From contig JALOMZ010000007.1 in NCBI GenBank assembly GCA_025455205.1, positions 1 through 14,830 of the forward strand: a DNA stretch of 14,830 nucleotides, written 5' to 3'. The translations under genes and the position numbers were made by a program. Positions 1 to 7,042 of this stretch are shown one piece after another. This DNA is from Chitinophagaceae bacterium. GTDB lineage: Bacteria > Bacteroidota > Bacteroidia > Chitinophagales > Chitinophagaceae. Every line of letters begins with the position of its first letter. Position 1 is the first letter of the stretch. The notes below the pieces were generated by a model. That model searched no databases, was not told the DNA's origin, and worked only from the letters and a program-made list of their open reading frames with translations.

Positions 1-1012
1 ATTTGGCAAGGTGGAGCGCTGGCTGCTGCAGAACGGGCAGGGGGAATACATAGGCCGGATCGCCGCCTTCGTGCACCGCAAATACAGGAACAAGGGCGAT
101 ACACAGCCAACAGGCGGATTCGGTTTTTTTGACTGCATAGACAACCAGGAAGCCGCCAACCTGTTGCTGGATACTGCCCGTAGCTGGCTGCAGGAGCAGG
201 GCATGGAAGCCATGGATGGTCCTATTAATTTCGGGGAGCGCGATAAATGGTGGGGCCTGGTGGTGGAAGGATTTTCGCCCCCGCTCTATGGCATGAACTA
301 CAACCATCCCTATTATGCCAAACTCCTGCAGAACTATGGCTGCCAGGTGCTCTATTACCAGAATTGTTACAGCCGCGATATCACTCCACCCCTGAGCGAC
401 AAGTTCTACACCACCCATGCCCGATTTGCCAAGGATCCTGCTTTTGCAGCCCGGCATGCCGACAAAAAGGACCTGATGAAATATGCCCTGGATTTTGCGG
501 AAGTGTATAACCGGGCCTGGGCATCGCACGAGGGCAACAAGGAAATGGCACCCGAACAGGCCAAAAAGATCATGCAGGCCATGAAACCCATCATGGACCC
601 GGAACTGATCTGGTTTGCGTATCATCACGACAAACCCGTTGCCATGTACATCAGTATTCCGGAACTGAACCAGGCTTTCAAATATCTCGACGGGCAGTTC
701 AACCTCTGGGCCAAACTGCAATTCCTGTGGCACCGCTGGCGGGGTGCCATCACCAAATTCACCGGCATTGTGTTTGGGGTAGTGCCTGAGTTCCAGGGCA
801 CTGGGGTGGACTATTTCATGATTGTAGAGGCCGAGCGCGCCATTAAACGTAGTAACCGGTACAAGGATGTGGAGCTACAATGGCAGGGCGACTTCAACCC
901 CAAAATCAACAATATTTCCCGCAACCTTGAGTTTACCGTCAGCCGGCGGCTGGCCACCTTCCGCTATCTTTTTGACCGGCAGAAGGAATTCAAACGGCAC
1001 CCCATACTGTAA
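1..1012 (+). CDS. YghO/GNAT-like protein, 5' end cut by the window edge
   Basis: The reading frame is open from the first full codon at position 2 (Phe-Gly-Lys) through a GTG at 11 to a TAA at 1010-1012, so the gene almost certainly begins left of the window and the GTG is an internal Val. About 336 residues are visible. The early segment EYIGRIAAFVHRKY and the later segment VVPEFQGTGVDYFMIVEAER resemble the beta-strand and acyl-CoA-loop regions of GNAT-fold proteins, and the overall pattern (GGFGFFDC, DGPINFGERDKWWG, a tail with LQWQGDFNPKINN) resembles YghO-type proteins, which are widespread but without an assigned substrate. No signal peptide can be judged because the N-terminus is missing. 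It ends 101 bases before dnaX on the same strand. The family assignment is from memory of sequence pattern; an acyltransferase activity is inference. Confidence 0.75.
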   Translation, partial: FGKVERWLLQNGQGEYIGRIAAFVHRKYRNKGDTQPTGGFGFFDCIDNQEAANLLLDTARSWLQEQGMEAMDGPINFGERDKWWGLVVEGFSPPLYGMNYNHPYYAKLLQNYGCQVLYYQNCYSRDITPPLSDKFYTTHARFAKDPAFAARHADKKDLMKYALDFAEVYNRAWASHEGNKEMAPEQAKKIMQAMKPIMDPELIWFAYHHDKPVAMYISIPELNQAFKYLDGQFNLWAKLQFLWHRWRGAITKFTGIVFGVVPEFQGTGVDYFMIVEAERAIKRSNRYKDVELQWQGDFNPKINNISRNLEFTVSRRLATFRYLFDRQKEFKRHPIL

Positions 1013-1100
1013 CAACCAGGATGGGCGCCTCTTGTTTTCAGGGAAGGGTCCGGGGGTAATTTTCCTGTATGGCGGGTAGCCCTTTTGCTGCCGCAACCCC

Positions 1101-1108
1101 TACTTTTG
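1101..1108 (+). promoter_or_regulatory. Candidate -7 box of dnaX
   Basis: TACTTTTG matches the Bacteroidota -7 consensus TAnnTTTG exactly. It ends only five bases before the preferred dnaX ATG at 1114, so transcription would begin at or beside the start codon. A TTTTG at 1083-1087 lies 13 bases upstream, which is shorter than the usual spacing for a -33 element, so the upstream half is not convincing. Confidence 0.5.
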
Positions 1109-1113
1109 TTTCG

Positions 1114-2955
1114 ATGGAGAAGTTTATCGTATCGGCCCGAAAATACCGTCCCCAAACCTTCAGTTCGGTGGTGGGACAGCAACATATTACCACCACCCTC
1201 AAGAACTCGATCCGCAACAACACCCTGGCGCACGCCTTTCTGTTTTGCGGTCCGCGCGGGGTAGGTAAGACCACCTGTGCGCGTATCCTGGCAAAAACCA
1301 TCAACTGCGAGAACCTGCAGCCCGATGGCGAAGCCTGCAACCAGTGTCCCAGCTGCGTTTCCTTCAACAATGGGTCCTCGCTGAACATCCATGAACTGGA
1401 TGCTGCCAGCAACAACAGCGTGGAAGACATCCGCGAACTGGTTACCCAGATCCGGTTTGCACCGCAGGAAGGGAAATACAAGATCTACATCATCGATGAG
1501 GTGCACATGCTGTCGCAGGCGGCCTTCAATGCCTTCCTGAAAACGCTGGAGGAGCCACCGTCCTATGCCAAGTTCATCCTGGCTACCACGGAAAAGCACA
1601 AGATACTGCCCACCATCCTGAGCCGGTGCCAGATATTCGATTTCAAGCGCATTACCAATGCTGACACGGTAGAGCACCTGCAGGAAATTGCCCAAAAAGA
1701 ACATATCCAGGCCGAGAAATCTGCCCTGCAACTGATAGCCCAGAAGAGCGAAGGCTGCATGCGCGATTCGCTGAGCATTCTCGACAAGATCGTAAGCTTC
1801 ACCGACGGGCAGCTTACCTACCAGAATACCCTGGAGCATCTCAACCTGCTGGACGAAGACTACTATTTCCAGCTGCTGGATGCCCTTACCACGCAGGATG
1901 TTACCAGCGCCCTGCTGTTGTATGACCAGATCAACCGCAAGGGCTTTGAGGGCAATACGGTGCTGGAAGGATTTGCCGAATTCCTGCGCAACCTGATGGT
2001 GAGCAAGGATGCCAAAGCCGCGGCCCTGCTGGATGTGCTGGAAGGCATGCAGGAACGCTACGCGCAAACAGCGGCCCGTTTATCGCTGAGCTACCTCGTG
2101 AGCGCCCTCAATGTGGTAAGCGAAGCGGCCATGCAATTCCGCGGGGTGCACAACAAGCGATTGCATGTGGAGCTTTGCCTCATCAAGCTCTGCTACCTGC
2201 AGCAGGCCATAGAACTGATGTCGGATGCCAGTGGGCAGGTGATGAAGAAAACCCGTGTGGGAGGTCCTGTGGCGTTGAAGACCCGTCCGGTGACACCCAT
2301 TTATGGCAAGGCCCCCAGTCCGTCTGGCGAAGCAAAGCTGGAGATTGAAACGCCGCCAACAATAAAGGCTGCACCGCCCGCAAATGCATCGGTTCCGCCC
2401 CCTGCTCCGGCCCCGGTAGCGCCACCTCCCCAGCCGGCGCCAGCCCGCGTGGCTGCTCCGCCGCCTCCTGCTCCAGTTCCGGTAACAGCACCCGGCAACA
2501 AAGTATCGCTGCGCGAAAAGATCCTGCAGGAACGCCTGGCACAAAAGCAACAGCAGGTACCGGTGGAAGTGCGCGAACCGGTGCTGGAAGAGGTGCAGGA
2601 ACTGTGGGAGAAGCTGAAAGCCCAATTGAAAGAGCAATCCAAGCATGGTACCGTAACCAGCATGAACCTGGCCTCGGTGCGGGTGGAAGGCCTGTCGGTA
2701 GTGATTACCAGCACCACCCTCATGAACCAGCGTTTTATAGAGATGGAGGCCACTGAATTTACCGAATGGCTGCGCCGCCAGTTCAACAACCCCCGTGTTC
2801 ACCTGCGTTTTGAAGTGGACGAAACGGCGCAGGACCAGCCCAAAGAACTGGAGCCCAAATACCTGAATGCCACGGAGCGGCTGAAACTCATGGTAGAGCA
2901 GTATCCCATGGTATGGGAGCTCAAGGAAAAGCTGAAACTGGACCTCGGATACTGA
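1114..2955 (+). CDS. dnaX: DNA polymerase III subunit gamma/tau
   Basis: Clamp-loader ATPase subunit that loads the sliding clamp and ties the replicative polymerase together in the cytoplasm. From the ATG at 1114 the product is 613 residues. Visible are Walker A GPRGVGKT (46-53), a zinc-binding Cys set (C65, C75, C78, C81), Walker B IIDEVHM (126-132), sensor-1 ATT (157-159) and the SRC motif with the arginine finger (170-172). A Pro/Ala-rich linker follows the AAA+ and collar regions (DNA about 2350-2500), then a C-terminal domain of tau type. An in-frame ATG at 1069 would add 15 residues (MAGSPFAAATPTFVS) not expected in the family and would place the -7 box inside the gene, so the 1114 start, giving MEKFIVSARKYRPQTF, is preferred. 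A terminator follows at 2993-3021. Family identification is secure. Confidence 0.97.
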   Translation: MEKFIVSARKYRPQTFSSVVGQQHITTTLKNSIRNNTLAHAFLFCGPRGVGKTTCARILAKTINCENLQPDGEACNQCPSCVSFNNGSSLNIHELDAASNNSVEDIRELVTQIRFAPQEGKYKIYIIDEVHMLSQAAFNAFLKTLEEPPSYAKFILATTEKHKILPTILSRCQIFDFKRITNADTVEHLQEIAQKEHIQAEKSALQLIAQKSEGCMRDSLSILDKIVSFTDGQLTYQNTLEHLNLLDEDYYFQLLDALTTQDVTSALLLYDQINRKGFEGNTVLEGFAEFLRNLMVSKDAKAAALLDVLEGMQERYAQTAARLSLSYLVSALNVVSEAAMQFRGVHNKRLHVELCLIKLCYLQQAIELMSDASGQVMKKTRVGGPVALKTRPVTPIYGKAPSPSGEAKLEIETPPTIKAAPPANASVPPPAPAPVAPPPQPAPARVAAPPPPAPVPVTAPGNKVSLREKILQERLAQKQQQVPVEVREPVLEEVQELWEKLKAQLKEQSKHGTVTSMNLASVRVEGLSVVITSTTLMNQRFIEMEATEFTEWLRRQFNNPRVHLRFEVDETAQDQPKELEPKYLNATERLKLMVEQYPMVWELKEKLKLDLGY

Positions 2956-2992
2956 GCACGCATCAGGCGGTCATGGCACAGGGCTTTATTGC

Positions 2993-3021
2993 AAAAAGCG
3001 GGTGCAGCCCCTGCGCTTTTT
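2993..3021 (+). terminator. Rho-independent terminator after dnaX
   Basis: AAAAAGC (2993-2999) pairs with GCTTTTT (3015-3021), and inside it GCAG pairs with CTGC around a CCC loop. The right arm ends in five T's, 38 bases after the dnaX stop. The A-rich left arm could also let it act on transcription from the other strand. Confidence 0.7.
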
Positions 3022-3061
3022 CGATCAATTGCTAAACTTTGAGCCTTGCCCCATCAATAGG

Positions 3062-3092
3062 TTGGGGGGTAAGCCATTTTCCCCGAAATTCG
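3062..3092 (+). promoter_or_regulatory. Candidate promoter for the pyruvate dehydrogenase E2 gene
   Basis: A TTG at 3062-3064 is followed after 20 bases by GAAATTCG (3085-3092), which matches the -7 consensus TAnnTTTG in five of six defined positions apart from G for T and C for T (two mismatches in total across the box). The spacing suits a Bacteroidota promoter and would give a leader of about 20 bases before the ATG at 3120. The box is imperfect, so this is tentative. Confidence 0.3.
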
Positions 3093-3119
3093 CACCTCCA
3101 AAAAGACAGCAATCGAATT

Positions 3120-4781
3120 ATGGCCGAATTAATAAAAATGCCCCGACTGAGCGACACCATGACCGAAGGTGTGATAGCTGCCTGGCATAAGAAGGTGGGC
3201 GATACAGTGAAAAAGGGAGAATTGCTCGCTGAAGTGGAGACCGACAAGGCCACCATGGAGTTGGAAAGCTATAAGGATGGGGTGATCCTTCACCTGGGTG
3301 CACCTGCCGGCGGCAAGCTGCAGGTAGACGACCTGCTGGTGATTGTAGGCAACGCCGGGGAAGATATTTCCGGATTGCTGGCAGGCGCTGCTGCCCCGGC
3401 CCCTGCAGCCGCAGCCCCCGCGCCAACAGCGGCGCCCGCTGCACAGCCGGCAGCCGGAGCCACACTCGATCTCAATGCTATTGAGGAAGTGGTGCTGATG
3501 CCGCGCCTGAGTGATACCATGACAGAAGGCGTGATTGCCAACTGGGTGAAGAAGGTAGGCGATAAGGTGAGCAAGGGCGATGTGCTGGCTGAAATTGAAA
3601 CAGACAAGGCCACCATGGAGCTGGAAAGCTATAAGAACGGTGTGCTGCTGTACCAGGGAGCCAATGCCGGCGACAAGATCCAGGTGAACGATCTCCTGGC
3701 CATCATTGGCGCGGCTGATTTTAAGATCGATGAGATAGTGGCTGCTGCCAAGTCTGGCGGCGGTGCTGCCTCCGCACCAGCACCCGCTGCTGCAGAAGCA
3801 CCTGCTGCGGCTCCGGTGGCTGCTGCAACACCTGCTCCCGCTGTGGCCGCCCAGCCCGAGGTGGTGAATACCGGCCGCATCCTGGCCAGTCCCCTGGCCC
3901 GCAAGCTTGCAGCGGAAAAGGGCATCGACCTGCGCTATGTAAAGGGCAGTGGCGACAACGGACGCATTACCAAATCTGATATTGACCAATATACACCGGT
4001 GGCAGCTCCGGCAGCCGCCGCACCCGTTGCTGCCGCACCCGCGGCCCCAACGCCTGCAGCCCCGGCCGTGGCACCCTTTGTACCGGGTGGCCAGGGCGAA
4101 GGCTATACCGACAATCCCAACAGCCAGATGCGCAAGGTGATTGCCAAGCGCCTGAGCGAGAGCAAGTTCACGGCCCCGCATTTCTATCTCAAGATGGAAA
4201 TCAACATGGACAATGCCATGGCGGCCCGAACCAAGCTCAATGAGGTAAGCCCTGTGAAGATCAGCTTCAACGACATGATCATCAAGGCAGCTGCCATGGC
4301 CCTCAAAAAGCACCCGGCCGTAAACAGCAGCTGGATGGGAGAATTCATCCGCACCTACGAGCATGTGCATATTGGCATGGCGGTGGCTATTCCCGACGGG
4401 CTGATTGTACCCGTGATCCGCTTTGCCGACCAGAAAACCCTGAGCCAGATTGCCGCCGAAGCCAAGGAACTGGGTGGTAAGGCCAAGGGTAAGAAATTGC
4501 AGCCCCATGAGTTTACCGGCAACACCTTTACCATCAGCAACCTGGGCATGATGGATATTGATGAATTCACCGCCATCGTAAACCCGCCCGACAGTTGCAT
4601 CCTCGCCGTGGGCAAGATCAAGGAAGAGGTATACCGTACTGAAAAAGGCGAATTTGCCGTGCGCAATATCATGAAGCTCACCCTCAGCTGCGACCACCGC
4701 AGTGTGGATGGTGCCGTGGGCGCTGCCTTCCTGCAAACGCTGAAGGCTTACCTGGAAAATCCGGTGACCATGCTGGTGTAA
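3120..4781 (+). CDS. pdhC: Pyruvate dehydrogenase complex E2 (dihydrolipoamide acetyltransferase)
   Basis: Core subunit of the pyruvate dehydrogenase complex: it takes the acetyl group from E1 on swinging lipoyl arms and transfers it to CoA. The 553-residue product has two N-terminal lipoyl domains (about 1-80 and 122-200), each with ETDKATMELESYK; the modified lysines should be K43 and K163. Ala/Pro-rich linkers flank the E3/E1-binding domain (about 253-291, ILASPLARKLAAEKGI). The catalytic domain (about 333-553) ends with DHRSVDG, where H526 and D530 are the expected active-site residues. The ATG at 3120 begins directly with the lipoyl domain (MAELIKMPRLSDTMTEG); an upstream in-frame start at 3039 would add 27 unrelated residues and is rejected. 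The MPRLSDTMTEG motif favours pyruvate dehydrogenase over the 2-oxoglutarate complex. E1 and E3 genes are not in the window. Confidence 0.95.
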   Translation: MAELIKMPRLSDTMTEGVIAAWHKKVGDTVKKGELLAEVETDKATMELESYKDGVILHLGAPAGGKLQVDDLLVIVGNAGEDISGLLAGAAAPAPAAAAPAPTAAPAAQPAAGATLDLNAIEEVVLMPRLSDTMTEGVIANWVKKVGDKVSKGDVLAEIETDKATMELESYKNGVLLYQGANAGDKIQVNDLLAIIGAADFKIDEIVAAAKSGGGAASAPAPAAAEAPAAAPVAAATPAPAVAAQPEVVNTGRILASPLARKLAAEKGIDLRYVKGSGDNGRITKSDIDQYTPVAAPAAAAPVAAAPAAPTPAAPAVAPFVPGGQGEGYTDNPNSQMRKVIAKRLSESKFTAPHFYLKMEINMDNAMAARTKLNEVSPVKISFNDMIIKAAAMALKKHPAVNSSWMGEFIRTYEHVHIGMAVAIPDGLIVPVIRFADQKTLSQIAAEAKELGGKAKGKKLQPHEFTGNTFTISNLGMMDIDEFTAIVNPPDSCILAVGKIKEEVYRTEKGEFAVRNIMKLTLSCDHRSVDGAVGAAFLQTLKAYLENPVTMLV

Positions 4782-4807
4782 ATCACTATGCGTGCCTGAA
4801 TACACTG

Positions 4808-4833
4808 GGCCGGTGCTTGCACCGGCCTTTTTT
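4808..4833 (+). terminator. Rho-independent terminator after the E2 gene
   Basis: GGCCGGTGC (4808-4816) and GCACCGGCC (4819-4827) are perfect inverted copies separated by TT, followed at once by six T's (4828-4833). In practice the innermost pair opens to make a four-base loop. It lies 26 bases after the E2 stop codon and is a textbook terminator. Confidence 0.9.
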
Positions 4834-4912
4834 GTGCGCCGGTTACAAGGCCGTGCTGTAGGGAGTGCCCCTGCCTTGATAATTTTCATCCCGGCAGCAA
4901 ACAATCGTCAGG

Positions 4913-4940
4913 TTTTGGCGGCTTGGGATTGGCTATTTTG
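4913..4940 (+). promoter_or_regulatory. Candidate promoter of the COG3650-like lipoprotein gene
   Basis: TTTTG at 4913-4917 is followed after 16 bases by TATTTTG at 4934-4940. This resembles the Bacteroidota -33/-7 arrangement, with the -7 box one base shorter than TAnnTTTG. It lies between the preceding terminator and the ATG at 4964, leaving a leader of roughly 15-20 bases. Confidence 0.45.
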
Positions 4941-4963
4941 TTGCCTCAATAAAAGCACGCAAC

Positions 4964-5794
4964 ATGAAAAAAGGGTTTTACTGGCTGGCAGCAGGCTTGT
5001 TGCTGGCCGGTTGCGGAGGCGCTTCCATCGACCCCGCCGTATACCAGGAAGAACAGACTGCCCAGGCCGCATCGGTAGATGAGGAGGTGGGCAAAGCATT
5101 GTCATACAAAAGCCTGGCTGACTTTTCCCGCGGATCGGAAAAGTGGAACGTACAATTGGGCTATGTGTCGGGCAAACCAGCCTTGCTGAAAATGTCGGCA
5201 GCCGATGACCGGCAGGTGAAATGGTGGATCTATGCCGACACCGCCACCGGTCAGGTGAGCTTCCTGAAGGAAGAAACAGCCGGCAAGGATGGCAAGGGCG
5301 TTCGCAACCTGTTTGGCTACAAGGATACGGCACTCATCTTTTCCAAATCGGGACAAACGGACTATGCCCCGGTGGACGCGGGTGATTTCCGGATGAAGGC
5401 CTCAGAAGTGAACAAGCTGTACCAGGAAGTGAAAGCGGCTGTGGAAGCCGACCGGCCCGACCTGAGCCCGGCAGCCAATGCCGCCCGCAAGGACAATGCC
5501 CAGTTCTTTGCCGCAGGTAATGAGCCTGGCTGGAGCCTGGTGATCAACCCCAGCAAAAACCAGGTAGTGCTTACGCTGAACAATGGCGCAGACAGCAAGA
5601 ACTTCGGATTCAACAATCCAGAGCAGGGGCCCATGGGTGAAAGCATTTATGAATTACGGTCACTGGAAGAAAACATGAAAGTGACCATTGCCTCCAAGTA
5701 TTGTGTGGATGCCAGCGGTAAGGTTTTCCCCTACACGGTAGCGGTGCAATACCAAAACAAGGGCTACACAGGCTGCGGCATCCTGCTGCAGTAA
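4964..5794 (+). CDS. Lipoprotein with a COG3650-like C-terminal domain
   Basis: A 276-residue predicted lipoprotein. The N-terminus MKKGFYWLAAGLLLAGC has a good lipobox LAGC with the lipidated cysteine at C17, so it should be anchored in the cell envelope. Residues about 25-165 form a region I do not recognise, rich in short strands (KWNVQLGYVSGKPALLKM, VKWWIYADTATGQVSF). The C-terminal part, about 178-276, has the GNEPGW motif (185-190), KYCVDASGKVFPYTV (245-259) and YTGCG (268-272); this spacing matches the uncharacterised COG3650 type found in envelope proteins, where C247 and C271 could form a disulfide. It appears monocistronic, with its own candidate promoter before it and a hairpin after it. 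No function can be assigned. Confidence 0.85.
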   Translation: MKKGFYWLAAGLLLAGCGGASIDPAVYQEEQTAQAASVDEEVGKALSYKSLADFSRGSEKWNVQLGYVSGKPALLKMSAADDRQVKWWIYADTATGQVSFLKEETAGKDGKGVRNLFGYKDTALIFSKSGQTDYAPVDAGDFRMKASEVNKLYQEVKAAVEADRPDLSPAANAARKDNAQFFAAGNEPGWSLVINPSKNQVVLTLNNGADSKNFGFNNPEQGPMGESIYELRSLEENMKVTIASKYCVDASGKVFPYTVAVQYQNKGYTGCGILLQ

Positions 5795-5850
5795 GATGGC
5801 CTTGCCGGGAAAGCGGTATGCGGAATTCCGCTGAGGCTAAAGGGAATGCC

Positions 5851-5883
5851 GGGAGCCTTGATCCGAAGGGATGCAGGGCTCCC
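5851..5883 (+). terminator. Possible weak terminator or structured RNA hairpin
   Basis: GGGAGCC (5851-5857) pairs with GGCTCCC (5877-5883), and an inner ATCC (5861-5864) pairs with GGAT (5869-5872). Only three T's follow, so it is a weak terminator candidate. It lies 57 bases after the lipoprotein stop. A perfect 10-base palindrome CGGAATTCCG sits just upstream at 5821-5830. Confidence 0.35.
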
Positions 5884-5941
5884 GTTTCCTGCATATTCTC
5901 CACGGCCAGCGTATTTTCATGGCCCCATAATACCATGACCA

Positions 5942-7024
5942 ATGCACCCCGCCAACATGTTGTTGTTCACTGATCGCTTCATTATGGCATCTTGCCGCAT
6001 GGCAATGGTTGCTGCCATCCTCCTGGTGGCCCTGTTGCATTCAAACGCTGCATGGGCAACTGAACGGCGGGATTCGCTGGTGCTTAAAAATAAGAATGTG
6101 GTGGTGGGGGAGATCAAACAAATGGACAAGGGGGTGCTCACCATTAAAACAGCCTATTCGGAAAAGGATTTCCTGGTTAAATGGTATGGCATTGCAGAAC
6201 TCTATACACAAACCCAATTCCTGATCACCCTCCGGGATGGCCGGCGCTTTAATGGTCGCATCCAGAGTCTGCCGGGCACCAACCGCATGGCCATCACCAC
6301 CGCCGATAGTCAAACTGTGGTACTTACCAGTCAGGACCTGGTTTTTCTGAAGGGACTCGAATCCAATTTCTGGGGGCGCATGAAAGCGAATATTGATATA
6401 GGACTCAACCTCACCAAGGCCAATAACCTCCGGCAGTTTTCCATGCGCAGTTCCTTTGGATACCTGGCCAACCGATGGCAGTTGGACGGATATTTTAACT
6501 CCAACTACTCCGCGCAGGATAGTGTGGAAGATATAAAGCGAACAGAAGGCGGACTGAGCTATACCTACTTCATGGAACGTGACTGGTATTTGCTGGCATC
6601 CCTGAATACGTTGTCCAATACGGAGCAGGCGCTAAAACTGCGCACCACCAGCAAGTTTGGGGTAGGCAAATTCCTGCTCCACACCAATAAGAAATACTGG
6701 GGGACGGGATTGGGTTTGTCGCTGCTGAACGAAACCTTTTTCAACGAAACCGAAAGCAGGCAGAGTGCAGAAGCGTATTTAGGCAGCGAATTGAATTTAT
6801 TCAATATCGGCGACCTGAGCCTGTTGTCTTCTGTTTACGTTTATAAGGGCCTGACAGAGAAAGAGCGCTGGCGGTGCGATTTCAAGCTGGATGCCAAGTA
6901 TGATCTGCCCAAGGATTTCTACCTGAAACCCGGCGTTACCATCAACTATGATAACAGGCCCGGGGCGGTAGGCAAGGAACTCGATTATGTCTTTGTTTTC
7001 AATATTGGCTGGGAGTTTAAGTAA
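5942..7024 (+). CDS. DUF481-type outer-membrane beta-barrel protein
   Basis: A 360-residue exported protein. Its signal peptide lies around residues 15-39 (MASCRMAMVAAILLVALLHS, then NAAWA), so ATG 5984 (M15) is a plausible alternative start giving a more normal signal peptide. Residues about 44-138 contain two similar strand-rich segments, each ending near a hydrophobic I/LxxL pattern. Residues about 146-360 show alternating aromatic and polar strands (FGYLANRWQLDGYFNSNYSA, YDLPKDFYLKPGVTINYDN) ending in FNIGWEFK, the terminal aromatic pattern of outer-membrane barrels, and fit the DUF481 (YdiY-like) family. Function of that family is unclear. The Omp85-like gene starts 18 bases downstream, so the two are probably co-transcribed. 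A TATTTTC at 5912-5918 is a poor -7 candidate. Confidence 0.82.
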   Translation: MHPANMLLFTDRFIMASCRMAMVAAILLVALLHSNAAWATERRDSLVLKNKNVVVGEIKQMDKGVLTIKTAYSEKDFLVKWYGIAELYTQTQFLITLRDGRRFNGRIQSLPGTNRMAITTADSQTVVLTSQDLVFLKGLESNFWGRMKANIDIGLNLTKANNLRQFSMRSSFGYLANRWQLDGYFNSNYSAQDSVEDIKRTEGGLSYTYFMERDWYLLASLNTLSNTEQALKLRTTSKFGVGKFLLHTNKKYWGTGLGLSLLNETFFNETESRQSAEAYLGSELNLFNIGDLSLLSSVYVYKGLTEKERWRCDFKLDAKYDLPKDFYLKPGVTINYDNRPGAVGKELDYVFVFNIGWEFK

Positions 7025-7042
7025 ACCTAAAAACTCAAGTGT

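Noticed and set aside
1069..1113. Longer dnaX start at ATG 1069
   Set aside because: The 15 added residues do not fit the family, and the segment contains an exact -7 box. The start at 1114 begins with the usual DnaX N-terminus.
964..2067. Open frame on the - strand opposite dnaX (367 codons)
   Set aside because: It overlaps the well-supported AAA+ ATPase domain of dnaX and has no recognisable motif.
2350..2510. Proline/alanine-rich repeat in dnaX as a possible tandem DNA repeat
   Set aside because: The low-complexity protein linker is not an exact nucleotide repeat and is normal for gamma/tau proteins.
1114..2955. Programmed frameshift in dnaX to make a short gamma form
   Set aside because: I looked for an A AAA AAG-type slippery sequence and saw only shorter A runs, such as those near 2246 and 2515, with no convincing stem-loop after them.
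3129..4904. Long open frame on the - strand opposite the E2 gene (591 codons)
   Set aside because: It is the antisense shadow of a GC-rich, Ala/Pro-rich gene. Its translation is rich in Gly, Cys and His with no domain, and it runs through the terminator.
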